From positions 124,001-188,000 of the forward strand of contig NZ_MOBR01000015.1 of the NCBI RefSeq assembly GCF_003732705.1: DNA of 64,000 bases. The letters are read 5' to 3'. This stretch comes from Pseudomonas frederiksbergensis. Lineage in GTDB: Bacteria > Pseudomonadota > Gammaproteobacteria > Pseudomonadales > Pseudomonadaceae. Of the stretch, positions 1-8,748 are shown one piece after another; positions within the stretch are counted from its first letter, which is position 1, and every line of letters begins with the position of its first letter. The position numbers and the translations under genes were made by a program. The notes under the pieces are model-generated. The model saw nothing but the letters and a program-made list of their open reading frames with translations. It did not search any database and was not told the origin of the DNA.

Positions 1-469
1 TTGACTGACCCACCGCTTTCGCGGGCAAGCCTTGCTCCTACAGAGGGTCGGCGGTGTACGTAGATGTTGTGCATGGTGCTAAACCATTGTGGGAGCGAGC
101 TTGCTCGCGATGGCGGTTTCACAGTCAAGATTGAGGGTGGCTGACACTCCGCTTTCGCGGGCAAGCCTCGCTCCTACGGGGGTCGGCGGTGTACGTAGAT
201 GTTGTGCATGGCGCTAAACCATTGTGGGAGCGAGCCTGCTCGCAATGGCGGTTTCACAGTCAAGATTGAGGGTGGCTGACACTCCGCTTTCGCGGGCAAG
301 CCTCGCTCCTACGGGGGTCGGCGGTGTACGTAGATGTTGTGCATGGCGCTAAACCATTGTGGGAGCGAGCCTGCTCGCAATGGCGGTTTCACAGTCAAGA
401 TTGAGGGTGGCTGACACTCCGCCTTCGCGGGCAAGTCGAATCGTCGCACCGCTCGCTCCTACAGGGGAT
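1..469. repeat. Tandem REPIN array, 135 bp period
   Basis: This gene-free stretch is a head-to-tail array. The spacer segment GGCGGTGTACGTAGATG recurs at about 52, 187 and 322, a period of 135 bases, and each unit carries an inverted pair of Pseudomonas REP palindromes (GGGAGCGAGC with GCTCGC, and CGCGGGCAAGCC with GCTCCTAC). The last REP, near 421-469, is interrupted by about 16 extra bases between GGGCAAG and CTCGCTCC. No convincing gene is seen. Confidence 0.85.
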
Positions 470-478
470 TGATGACCG

Positions 479-1459
479 TTAATGCTCGAACCAGTCTCGC
501 CGTTCGTGGAAGGTGTGGCGGATCAGTTCGGCGAGTTCTTGCACTTCGGCGTTTGCTCGGGAATCGGTATTCACTGCCAACCACGCTTGGCGCTGCATCG
601 GCTCTTTGAACAACCCCGGCAGCGCAACGAGTGCACGGTCGAAGCGGCTGATGTAGCCGGGCAGCAGGCCGATGCAAGCGCTGCAACGGATCATTTCCAG
701 CATCAGTTCGTAGGACTGCAACTGCACGACGCCAGCCAGGCGTTGTTCCACCAGGTGGTTCCAGGGTCCGAAGCTGTCGATCTGGCGGTCATGTTGCCAA
801 TGCACCAGCATGAAATCCGCCAGGTCGTCGATGCTTTCCGGCCTGGAGGTGACCCGTGAATAGCGTTTGGCGATGTGCGGAAAATACTCCAGGCGCGCCA
901 GGCGTTGCGGTTCATCGATGGCGAAGGTCGGCCCGGGCAGCGGTGAGTCGCCGGTCCCCAGCCACAGCACCACATCGGCGCTGACGGCTTGCAAGGCGAG
1001 TTCGCTGTCCAGCGAGATGATTTCCAGGCGCACGCTGGCATTGCGTCGCAGCAACGCGATCAAGTCGCGGCCGAGGATGTCATGCAGGATCGATTCGGCC
1101 ACCGCGAGCCGGATCAGTGGCTGTTCGACCAGCGGCAATGTGCGCTCATGGGCCAGCGCAATCAGTTGGGCATGCAGTTGCAGCCCTTCGCGGCTGAGGG
1201 TCAGGTTGCTCCCCTGAAAATTGAACAGGGAGCGCTGGACCTGCGTCTCCAGTTTTGCCAGTTGCTTGCGCAGCAACGTCGTCCTGACGTTGAGGCTGCG
1301 CGCGGCCTGCATGAAACAGCCGCACCGGGCGCTGACCATGAAGTACTGCGCCACCTCGGCCTCGATCCCGGCCGCCAGCGCCAGCCAGGATTCGGATGTC
1401 ACCTCGGGGTAGCGGTAATTGCCAGAGTCCTGAAGCGCTGCGGGTTCTGTGAATGCCAT
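479..1459 (-). CDS. LysR-family transcriptional regulator
   Basis: A 326-residue protein. A winged helix-turn-helix lies near residues 35-95 (ARCGCFMQAARSLNVRTTLLRKQ, followed by LE.Q), with an unusually long N-terminal extension of about 35 residues before it. The remainder fits a LysR-type substrate-binding domain (LIRLAVAESILHD, then a second lobe). The ATG at 1459 is preceded by GGGAG. The HTH is divergent from typical LysR proteins (a Cys-rich ARCGCF stretch where TGS.T is usual). It lies upstream of and on the same strand as nothing obvious; its target is unknown. The neighbouring Tat-enzyme operon ends about 125 bases away and is transcribed towards it. Confidence 0.8.
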   Translation of the reverse strand: MAFTEPAALQDSGNYRYPEVTSESWLALAAGIEAEVAQYFMVSARCGCFMQAARSLNVRTTLLRKQLAKLETQVQRSLFNFQGSNLTLSREGLQLHAQLIALAHERTLPLVEQPLIRLAVAESILHDILGRDLIALLRRNASVRLEIISLDSELALQAVSADVVLWLGTGDSPLPGPTFAIDEPQRLARLEYFPHIAKRYSRVTSRPESIDDLADFMLVHWQHDRQIDSFGPWNHLVEQRLAGVVQLQSYELMLEMIRCSACIGLLPGYISRFDRALVALPGLFKEPMQRQAWLAVNTDSRANAEVQELAELIRHTFHERRDWFEH

Positions 1460-1584
1460 CGATGACTCCCTGTCGATCTGGTGGGTTTTGCGTCCTTCGC
1501 GGTGGACCGCGCGTAGCTCTACGGATTGTTGCCTGAAGAATGCTGCACTTGTGTGTCAGGGGGTTTTTAAGATCAAAACAATCC

Positions 1585-2868
1585 TCAGGAATAAACCGGC
1601 CACCTGTCGACAATCCTGCCACCCCGCACCGCCAACAAATCCTCAAACTGCAGCAACACCGATTCCGTCTGCATCGGCCGCAGGAACACCTGATCCTCCA
1701 CCGTCAGGCCCACGGCGCTGGAGCCGTTGACCATTTCCTGGTTGGAGCTACGGCCATACACCCCGTTGCTCTGCAAGCCCTGGGGCGATTCGAACTCGGC
1801 CATCCAGTTGCCGCCGTAGATGAAGAACGTCTGGCGCTGATTGGCGTCCCACCAGGAGAACAGCCTCGACTTATCATCCAGCGCCGGAATATTCACCGCC
1901 CCGGTACTTTTCAGCACCGGCGTGGCGATGTACGCCGCCGGCACATGGTCCACCAAAGACGGCAAATCATAGTGCGTCGGTTTGAGCATCGCGGTGCCCA
2001 CCGAGACTTCAGTGCTCAGGCGTTCCTGTTCGTGCATGCGATAACTCGGGCTGCCGGCGGTGTTGAGCGTCAGCCCTTCGCGCCACAGGCCGGGGTACTG
2101 CTGACGAGTGAAATCAACGCAGCGGTTGTAGATCACCATCACTTTGGCGAACAGTTCCTCCGGCGAACCAAGAATCCCCGGCACGCCCATGCCCACGAAC
2201 GGGTCGTAACCCATGAACCCAGCGAATTCCAGGTGCTGCGGGTGGGCGCTGATCAGCGTCAGCATCTGCCCGAGCACGCCGAGGTCGCTGACGCCGCCGC
2301 GATGCAGGCCGACGTCCAGTTCGATGTTCACCCGCAACCGCGTGCCCAACCCTTGGGCAAGCGCCAGGTATTGCTGGAGCCGTTCGGGGGTATCGAGCAA
2401 CCACTGCAACTGCTGCGCCGGGTCGAAAGGGCCTTTATGCGTGTCATAAAACAGCTGCGCCGAACGCACCGGCAGTGGCTTGCCCAGCAGGATGTCGGCA
2501 TCGGGAAACTGCACCGCGTCATGGTTGAGAAACGGCTGGTGGAACGACATCAGGCGTTTGGTGCCGGCACGCTGGGCGATGTAGGTCAGCAGCCCCGGTG
2601 CCGGCAGGGATTTCTCCACCAGACGCAGGTGTTTGCCGGCGCGGGCGACCGACTGCATCACCACATCGATGTTGTGATCGAGACGATCCAGATCGATCAG
2701 CATCACCGGGCGCATCGGGCCGTGGTCCTTGAGTTCACGGTTCAATGCACGGAAATAATCGCTGTACGGCCCGCCCCGATCCCCCGGCCGCAGCCACGCG
2801 CCGACGCCCACCAGCAAGGCGCCGACGCCCAAGGTCCCCAGCAGAAAATTGCGACGATTCACGGCCAT
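1585..2868 (-). CDS. Exported DSD1/D-threonine aldolase-like PLP enzyme
   Basis: A 427-residue protein with an N-terminal twin-arginine motif (NRRNFLLG, residues 4-11) and a hydrophobic stretch to about residue 25, so probably exported folded. From residue 54 it has the alanine-racemase-type N-terminal barrel start (PVMLIDLDRLDHNI). Lys86 in VEKSLPAP sits where the PLP lysine of D-threonine aldolase / D-serine dehydratase-like proteins is found. Family members cleave or dehydrate D-hydroxy amino acids; the substrate here is not predictable. Its ATG overlaps the stop of the upstream oxidase by one base (TGATG), so the two are translationally coupled. A periplasmic location for a PLP enzyme is unusual. 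Confidence 0.75.
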   Translation of the reverse strand: MAVNRRNFLLGTLGVGALLVGVGAWLRPGDRGGPYSDYFRALNRELKDHGPMRPVMLIDLDRLDHNIDVVMQSVARAGKHLRLVEKSLPAPGLLTYIAQRAGTKRLMSFHQPFLNHDAVQFPDADILLGKPLPVRSAQLFYDTHKGPFDPAQQLQWLLDTPERLQQYLALAQGLGTRLRVNIELDVGLHRGGVSDLGVLGQMLTLISAHPQHLEFAGFMGYDPFVGMGVPGILGSPEELFAKVMVIYNRCVDFTRQQYPGLWREGLTLNTAGSPSYRMHEQERLSTEVSVGTAMLKPTHYDLPSLVDHVPAAYIATPVLKSTGAVNIPALDDKSRLFSWWDANQRQTFFIYGGNWMAEFESPQGLQSNGVYGRSSNQEMVNGSSAVGLTVEDQVFLRPMQTESVLLQFEDLLAVRGGRIVDRWPVYS

Positions 2869-4262
2869 CAGTTCACCCCCAGAATCGATGTCAGATGCGC
2901 ATTGAGGAACTTGCCGCTGGGGTCGAGGGCTTGGCGCACGTCAACAAATTCCCGCCAGCGTGGGTACAGCGGCTGCAGGTTTTTCGCATTCAAGGTATGC
3001 AACTTGCCCCAGTGCGGCCGGCCGTTGTACTTCCAGAAGATCGGCTCGACGGCAGCGAAGAAATTGTGATGATCCATCTGGTAATGCTGGTGAACCGAGA
3101 TCGAGCAACTGTCGCGGCCTTCGAACATGCTCAGGGGAATGTCGTCGGCCTTGACGTAGCGGTACTCGATAGGAAACCAGGTGCGCAGATCCTTGTCCTG
3201 AATCAGCTTGAGGATTTCCCGCAGGCAGGCCGGGCCGTACTCCGCCGGCACTGAATATTCCATCTCGTTGAAACGCACGGTGCGCACGTTGGCGTAGATG
3301 TCGAACGAGTCGCCGACCCGGTTATCGAAACTGGCGAGGTGGCGCAGGTTATTGAGCAGCGTGCGGCGCAGGTCGGGGAAGTCGCTGGCGTACTTGTCGA
3401 TCTTCTCGATCAGGGTCACGAACTCGTTGCCGCCCTCTTCGTCCGCCGGGATCGGTGGTGTGGCCGGGTCGGTGGTTTCGTTGAGGGCGATCGACAAGGC
3501 GTAGTCCGAATGGGTCACCACAAGCATTTCCCAGTGCTGGTTTTCCTGGGTGTTCTTGTCGATGTCTTCCAGCAGTTCTTCGGTCTTGGCGATCCACTGA
3601 CGCTCCCGTAGTCGATACGCCGGGCGGTTTTGCAGGCGGATTTTGGTGGCCACCCCCAAGGCGCCGAGGGAGACACGGGCGGCGTTGAACACTTCGGGAT
3701 GACGGCTGCTGTCGCAGTCCAAGACCTCGCCGCTGGCGGTTACCAATTGCAAGCCGCAGACATGGGCGGAATAGGATTGAAAGGTTTTTCCGGTGCCGTG
3801 AGTCGAGGTGGAAATCGCCCCGGCGAGGGTCTGGTAGTCGATGTCGGCCATGTTGGGCAGGGCCTGGCCGATGTCTTTCAGCGGTGTGCCCATGCGCGAC
3901 ATCGGCGTACCGGCGGCGAACTCGGCCTGCAAGGTGTTGGCATCGTGACCGAGCAGGCCGGTGAAGTAGCTCAGGGACAACAACGTGCCATCGGTGGGCA
4001 CCAGGGCACTGAAGGAATGGGCCGAGCCGACCGGTCTTATTTTGCCAGGCGCCTGGCGGATCACCTGGGTCAGTTCATCGAGGTTTTTCGGTGCCAGCCG
4101 CGCCGCGGGAAGGCAACTCTGGCCGCCGGACCAGTTGCGCCACGGAATCAATCGCGGCGCCCGCAGCAACTCGGCCAGCGCCGGGCTGGAACCGAGGGCG
4201 GTGAAGGCGCCGATGACGCTCGCCCGTTGCAGTAACTGACGTCGTGTCAGGTCCATTGTCAT
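2868..4262 (-). CDS. Tat-exported D-arabinono-1,4-lactone oxidase-family FAD enzyme
   Basis: A protein of about 464 residues. It begins with a Tat signal (LTRRQLLQRASVIGAF, then ALA) followed by an FAD_binding_4 domain (about 45-190) and a C-terminal ALO-type domain. The GSAHSF motif contains the His that carries covalent FAD in aldonolactone oxidases. Such enzymes oxidise sugar lactones or alditols with O2 or another acceptor. The start is taken as the ATG at 4262 because GGCAGG lies upstream at good distance; a GTG at 4271 and an ATG at 4256 are alternatives. It lies 18 bases after a cytochrome c gene and is coupled to the PLP-enzyme gene, suggesting electrons pass from the oxidase to the cytochrome. 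Confidence 0.8.
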   Translation of the reverse strand: MTMDLTRRQLLQRASVIGAFTALGSSPALAELLRAPRLIPWRNWSGGQSCLPAARLAPKNLDELTQVIRQAPGKIRPVGSAHSFSALVPTDGTLLSLSYFTGLLGHDANTLQAEFAAGTPMSRMGTPLKDIGQALPNMADIDYQTLAGAISTSTHGTGKTFQSYSAHVCGLQLVTASGEVLDCDSSRHPEVFNAARVSLGALGVATKIRLQNRPAYRLRERQWIAKTEELLEDIDKNTQENQHWEMLVVTHSDYALSIALNETTDPATPPIPADEEGGNEFVTLIEKIDKYASDFPDLRRTLLNNLRHLASFDNRVGDSFDIYANVRTVRFNEMEYSVPAEYGPACLREILKLIQDKDLRTWFPIEYRYVKADDIPLSMFEGRDSCSISVHQHYQMDHHNFFAAVEPIFWKYNGRPHWGKLHTLNAKNLQPLYPRWREFVDVRQALDPSGKFLNAHLTSILGVN

Positions 4263-4280
4263 GAAGTGCACCTGCCGTTC

Positions 4281-4643
4281 TTATTGTTGGATGGACTGAC
4301 CGGACATAAACGAAATCAGCGCGAGGAATTCTTCCTCCGAGCACTGCATGCACAGGCCCATCGGCGGCATGCCGTTGTAGCCATTGATCGCGTGATCGAG
4401 CAGCGTATCGGCGCCCTGCTGTACCCGTGGCTCCCAGGCTTTTTTGTCACCGGTCAGCGGCGCCCCGGCAGCGGGGTTGGCGTGGCAGAGCTGGCAACTG
4501 TTGGCGTAGACCTGGGCCAGTGCTGCGTCGCTGGGCGCTGCGTTGGCCGCTTCGCTGCGGGTGGCCGGGGTCTTGGGTTCTTCGCCGCAGCCGCTGAGCA
4601 GCGTGGCGACGATCAGAAACGCCGCGTACCTGTTTGTCGGCAT
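4281..4643 (-). CDS. c-type cytochrome lipoprotein (cytochrome c5-like)
   Basis: A 120-residue protein. The lipoprotein signal ends in the lipobox LLSGC; a single heme site CQLCH follows at about residue 47, and a later CMQC pair matches the disulfide typical of cytochrome c5. A Met-Pro-Pro-Met segment (NGMPPMG) supplies the likely distal Met ligand. The start at 4643 is chosen over an upstream start at 4685 because AGAGGA stands seven bases before it and because it directly precedes the signal peptide. It is the first gene of the unit with the lactone oxidase and PLP enzyme and is probably the electron acceptor of the oxidase. Confidence 0.85.
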   Translation of the reverse strand: MPTNRYAAFLIVATLLSGCGEEPKTPATRSEAANAAPSDAALAQVYANSCQLCHANPAAGAPLTGDKKAWEPRVQQGADTLLDHAINGYNGMPPMGLCMQCSEEEFLALISFMSGQSIQQ

Positions 4644-4787
4644 AGCCGTCCTCTCGTGTGGTGCACCGGCCAGCCGTGTGCACATTTTTTATTGTGATCA
4701 AGGAGAGGTCACGGTAAGCCAGGCGTGACGGGAGGTTGAGGGCATTGCGGGACATAAAGGGGGGCTTCTCAGGCCAGCGCGCATTAC

Positions 4788-4880
4788 CTGTGGGAGCGAG
4801 CCTGCTCGCGAATGCGGTGGACCAGCCAATATCAATGGTGACTGACCTACCGCTTTCGCGAGCAAGCCCGCTCCCACAGG
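4788..4880. repeat. REPIN (inverted pair of REP elements)
   Basis: Two REP palindromes face each other: GTGGGAGCGAGCCTGCTCGCG at the left and CGCGAGCAAGCCCGCTCCCAC at the right, about 45 bases apart. This occupies the middle of the roughly 330-base gap between the cytochrome gene and the aldehyde dehydrogenase gene. Nothing else is recognised in the gap apart from the promoter regions expected for the two divergent genes. Confidence 0.85.
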
Positions 4881-5014
4881 GGTTGGTGTCGATTAGTGCG
4901 AGTAGCGTCTATCTTGAATAAGCAACGCTCACCTGAGATGGGTCATGACAAGCGAGGCCCAGGTCTGCTAAAACGATTCATCAGCGCATTACAGAATCCA
5001 GACGGGGTAGCGAC

Positions 5015-6640
5015 ATGACCACAGCACACATCCTTGGCAATCTGTTTCCCGACAGCAGCGACATCCCGGAAAAATACCGCCTCGACGGCCAGACCGAGCA
5101 GCGCGAATACCTGGTCGATGGCCAGTTGCGCACCTGGGACGGCCCGCTCGCCCAGGTCCGCAGCCCGGTGTACCTGACCGGCGAAAATGGCGACGAGCAA
5201 GTGATCCTCGGCAGCACGCCGCTGCTGGACGCCGACACCGCGCTGACCGCTCTCGACGCCGCCGTCCGCGCCTACGACCGTGGCCAGGGCCTGTGGCCAA
5301 CTATGCGCGTGGCCGAGCGCATCCAACACGTCGAAGCCTTCCTCGGGCGCATGCGCCAGCAACGGGACGCCGTGGTGAAGTTGCTGATGTGGGAAATCGG
5401 CAAGAACCTCAAGGACTCGGAAAAAGAGTTCGACCGCACCTGCGATTACATCGTCGACACCATCAACGCTCTCAAGGAACTCGACCGCCGCTCCAGCCGT
5501 TTCGAGCTGGAGCAGGACACCCTCGGCCAGATTCGCCGCGTACCGCTGGGCGTCGCCTTGTGCATGGGGCCTTACAACTACCCGCTGAACGAAACCTTCA
5601 CCACGCTGATTCCGGCGCTGATCATGGGCAACACCGTGGTGTTCAAGCCGGCCAAGCTTGGTGTGTTGCTGATTCGTCCGCTGCTGGAAGCCTTCCGCGA
5701 CAGTTTCCCTACCGGCGTAATCAATGTGATCTACGGCAGCGGTCGCGAAACCGTCAGTGCGCTGATGGCCAGCGGCAAGATCGATATTTTTGCGTTTATC
5801 GGCACCAACAAGGCCGCCAGCGACCTGAAAAAACTGCATCCGAAACCACACCGCTTGCGCGCGGCACTGGGCCTGGATGCGAAAAACCCCGGCATCGTGT
5901 TGCCCGAGGTGGATCTGGACAACGCCGTCAGCGAAGCGCTCACCGGCTCGCTGTCGTTCAATGGTCAGCGCTGCACGGCGCTGAAAATTCTCTTCGTCCA
6001 CGAAGACGTGGTCGAGTCGTTCATCGAGAAATTCAACGCCAAACTCGCCTCCCTCAAACCCGGCATGCCGTGGGACAGCGGCGTGGCCCTGACGCCGTTG
6101 CCGGAAGCGAGCAAGGTCGATTACCTGCATGGGCTGGTGGCCGATGCCGTGAGCAAAGGCGCGACCGTGGTCAATCCCAATGGCGGCGAAGCGCGTGCGT
6201 CGTTCTTCTATCCGGCGGTGCTGTACCCGGTGAACCCGCAGATGCGCGTCTATCAGGAAGAACAGTTCGGCCCTGTGGTGCCCATCGTGCCGTACCGGCA
6301 TCTGGACACGGTGATCGATTACGTCCTGGAATCGGACTTCGGTCAGCAGTTGAGTATCTTCGGCACTAATCCGGTGGCGGTCGGCCGACTGGTCGATACT
6401 TTTGCCAATCAGGTCGGTCGTATCAACATCAACGCCCAGTGCCAGCGCGGCCCGGACACCTTTCCGTTCAACGGCCGCAAGAACTCCGCCGAAGGCACCC
6501 TGTCGGTGCATGACGCGTTGCGGGTGTTTTCGATCCGCACACTGGTGGCGACCAAGTTCCAGGACAGCAACAAAGCCCTCATCAGCGAGATTATTCGCGG
6601 ACGGGATTCGAGCTTCCTGACCACTGATTACATTTTCTGA
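5015..6640 (+). CDS. gapN: NADP-dependent glyceraldehyde-3-phosphate dehydrogenase-like ALDH
   Basis: A 541-residue aldehyde dehydrogenase superfamily protein. The nucleotide-binding region includes PYNYPLNE (substrate side) and GNTVVFKPAK. The catalytic nucleophile is Cys320 in FNGQRC. The position 34 residues earlier, which is the general-base Glu of the ELGGK motif in classical ALDHs, is Gly286 in GLDAKNP. The C-terminal half has EEQFGPVVP. Overall similarity is to proteins annotated as non-phosphorylating GAPDH in pseudomonads, which would bypass GAPDH and phosphoglycerate kinase while making NADPH. A FUSC membrane protein gene follows after 11 bases. The enzyme name is by family; activity without the usual Glu is uncertain. 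Confidence 0.75.
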   Translation: MTTAHILGNLFPDSSDIPEKYRLDGQTEQREYLVDGQLRTWDGPLAQVRSPVYLTGENGDEQVILGSTPLLDADTALTALDAAVRAYDRGQGLWPTMRVAERIQHVEAFLGRMRQQRDAVVKLLMWEIGKNLKDSEKEFDRTCDYIVDTINALKELDRRSSRFELEQDTLGQIRRVPLGVALCMGPYNYPLNETFTTLIPALIMGNTVVFKPAKLGVLLIRPLLEAFRDSFPTGVINVIYGSGRETVSALMASGKIDIFAFIGTNKAASDLKKLHPKPHRLRAALGLDAKNPGIVLPEVDLDNAVSEALTGSLSFNGQRCTALKILFVHEDVVESFIEKFNAKLASLKPGMPWDSGVALTPLPEASKVDYLHGLVADAVSKGATVVNPNGGEARASFFYPAVLYPVNPQMRVYQEEQFGPVVPIVPYRHLDTVIDYVLESDFGQQLSIFGTNPVAVGRLVDTFANQVGRININAQCQRGPDTFPFNGRKNSAEGTLSVHDALRVFSIRTLVATKFQDSNKALISEIIRGRDSSFLTTDYIF

Positions 6641-6651
6641 GGAGAGCCGAT

Positions 6652-7716
6652 CTGAGCGCCTATCGCCTGCCACCGTTGATGCGCCGACTGCTGCGTCCGT
6701 TGCTGGACCCGTATCGGCGTTATCGCAATGCCCGGGTGATCCACGCGGTGCGGGTTTCACTGGGGCTGCTGGCGACGATCCTGCTGACCACCGGCATCCA
6801 CTTGCCCCACGGCGAGTGGGCGTCGGTGACCATGCTGGTAGTGATTGGCGGTTTGCAGCATCACGGCAACATCGGCAAGAAAGCCGCCGAGCGGGCGATT
6901 GGCACTTTGATCGGCGCGGGTGTCGGCCTGCTGCTGGTGGCGCAACAGGCCTGGCTTGGAATGCCTTGGCTGACCTATTTTGCAATGTCGGTGGTGTGCG
7001 GGTTCTTCTCGTATCACGCCATCGGCAAGGGCGGCTACACGGCACTGTTGTCGGCGATCACCGTGTTTATCGTCGCCGGGCATGGCGATAACCCGGTCAC
7101 TGACGGGTTGTGGCGTGGGGTCGATATTCTCATCGGCATCGCCCTGGCCCTGGCGTTTTCCTTCGCCCTGCCGCTGTACGCGGTGTTCTCCTGGCGCTAC
7201 AACCTGGCCGATGCCTTGCGCGACTGCGCGACCCTTTATGGGCGCATCATCAATGGCCAACCGGTCACTGCGGATGAACACCTGAAGATCATGGGTCGGC
7301 TGAACACGGTACTGGTGCAACTGCGCTCGCTGATGCCGTCGGTGTCCAAGGAAGTGCGGATCTCCATGACCGAACTGGATGCCATCCAGCGCAACTTGCG
7401 GATGTGTGTCAGCACGCTGGAAATCCTTGGCAATACACGACCGGACGCCACTGACCCCGACGCCATGCTCCACCTGCAAACCGCGTTGAAAGCCGAACAC
7501 CGGCAGATCCGCGTTCAATTGATCGGCATGGCTCGGGCCCTGAAATCCGGGGCATCCCAGCGGCTCAACCGGCCGGTGGAGTTGCCGGACGCCAGCCTCG
7601 ACGCGCCGGTCTACAGCCCGCTGGACGGTTACCGATTATTGACCCGGCAACTGGCCGCCAACATCGGCGAAATGCGCCAGCGCCTGGCCAAGACCGCGCC
7701 GCGCTGGAACCTCTAA
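6652..7716 (+). CDS. FUSC-family inner membrane protein (YccS/YeeA-like), probable CTG start
   Basis: A protein of about 354 residues. After a basic N terminus it has around six hydrophobic segments (ATILLTTGIHL, VTMLVVIGGLQHHG, LIGAGVGLLLVAQQ, and others up to residue 165), then a soluble helical C-terminal part. The fold matches the fusaric acid resistance / aromatic acid exporter-like FUSC superfamily, here with only one membrane half. The best ribosome site, GGAGAG at 6641-6646, points to a CTG at 6652 in frame; the next in-frame starts are TTG 6676 and ATG 6679, with no good site. It is probably co-transcribed with the gapN-like gene. The substrate is unknown. Confidence 0.75.
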   Translation: MSAYRLPPLMRRLLRPLLDPYRRYRNARVIHAVRVSLGLLATILLTTGIHLPHGEWASVTMLVVIGGLQHHGNIGKKAAERAIGTLIGAGVGLLLVAQQAWLGMPWLTYFAMSVVCGFFSYHAIGKGGYTALLSAITVFIVAGHGDNPVTDGLWRGVDILIGIALALAFSFALPLYAVFSWRYNLADALRDCATLYGRIINGQPVTADEHLKIMGRLNTVLVQLRSLMPSVSKEVRISMTELDAIQRNLRMCVSTLEILGNTRPDATDPDAMLHLQTALKAEHRQIRVQLIGMARALKSGASQRLNRPVELPDASLDAPVYSPLDGYRLLTRQLAANIGEMRQRLAKTAPRWNL

Positions 7717-7719
7717 GGC

Positions 7720-8613
7720 TTACTGCGCGACCACTCGACGCAACTTCAGGCCCCACCCCTGTTGCATACCGGCGGCGGCCAGCAGGATCGCCGCCACGCC
7801 GAGCCATTGCAGGGGTTCCAGGCGATGGCCGAAAGCAAACCAGTCGACAAAGATCGCCGCAATCGGATAGATAAACGACAGCGCACCGGTCAGTGCCGTT
7901 GGCAGTTTCTGGATCGCGCCGTAGAGCAGCACGTACATCAAACCGGTGTGCACAATGCCCAGGGTCACCAGGCTGGCCCAGGCGCTCGGTGCTTGGGGCA
8001 GTGCCGAAAAGTGCGCAAAAGGCGCGAGCAACAACACACCGGTGCAAACCTGAATCAACGCGATCAGATGCGGCGGCGTGCCCGTCAGGCGTTTGATGAT
8101 CAGCGCGGCAATCGCGTAAAGGAACGCTGCACCCAGCGCCAGACCGATCCCCATCAGGTAATCATTGCCACCTGCGCCCTGCTCGCCATGGGCGCTGACA
8201 ATCGCCAGCATCCCGAGGAACGAAACACCCAGCCAGAACAGCTTGCGCAGGGTGATTTTTTCCCCGAGAAACAGCGCGGCCAGACCCACCAACATGAACG
8301 GTTGAACGTTGTAGACCGCCGTGCCGATGGCAATCGATGCGCGGGAGTAGGAGGCAAACAGCAACACCCAGTTGCCGACAATCGCCATGCCGCTGAGCAC
8401 CGCCAGCAGGAACGTGGTGCGGGTGAGAATGCCAGGCCGCAGGAAGCCGAACGCCGCGCAGATCAGCAACAAGGTGCCGGCGCCGAACACGCAGCGCCAG
8501 AACACCACGTCCAGCACCGGTTGCCCGGACACCAGCACGAACCAGCCGATGGTCCCGGAAATGAGCATGGCGGCGGTCATTTCGAATGAGCCGCGACGTA
8601 GTGTTTTGTCCAT
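7720..8613 (-). CDS. EamA/DMT-family transporter
   Basis: A 297-residue membrane protein with ten hydrophobic segments arranged as two EamA repeats (about 10-140 and 155-290), the usual plan of drug/metabolite transporters such as RhaT or YdcZ relatives. The motif LLYGAIQKLPTALTGALSF in the second repeat is typical. GGAGG stands six bases before the ATG at 8613; two further in-frame starts just upstream (8616, 8619) are less well placed. It converges with the FUSC gene, the stops being three bases apart. An Lrp-type regulator is divergent 135 bases away and may control it, as is common for amino acid exporters. Confidence 0.85.
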   Translation of the reverse strand: MDKTLRRGSFEMTAAMLISGTIGWFVLVSGQPVLDVVFWRCVFGAGTLLLICAAFGFLRPGILTRTTFLLAVLSGMAIVGNWVLLFASYSRASIAIGTAVYNVQPFMLVGLAALFLGEKITLRKLFWLGVSFLGMLAIVSAHGEQGAGGNDYLMGIGLALGAAFLYAIAALIIKRLTGTPPHLIALIQVCTGVLLLAPFAHFSALPQAPSAWASLVTLGIVHTGLMYVLLYGAIQKLPTALTGALSFIYPIAAIFVDWFAFGHRLEPLQWLGVAAILLAAAGMQQGWGLKLRRVVAQ

Positions 8614-8748
8614 CATCAACCTCCTGTGCTTGAGGCCAAATTATGCCAACGCGCAGAGGCGCTTCTCCAGCGCAAAAATCAGGCTAAACTCGGTTTCTGC
8701 CTTTTTTATCAAGGCTGTTTCGTTCAACTGCCTAACAGGTGCTTCACC

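Noticed and set aside
1540..3069. A 509-codon plus frame
   Set aside because: It is antisense to the DSD1-type enzyme gene, Arg/His/Gln-rich, with no domain.
4943..7045. A 700-codon minus frame
   Set aside because: It is an antisense frame of the gapN-like and FUSC genes caused by G+C-rich third positions; its protein has no recognisable domain and starts inside REP-near sequence.
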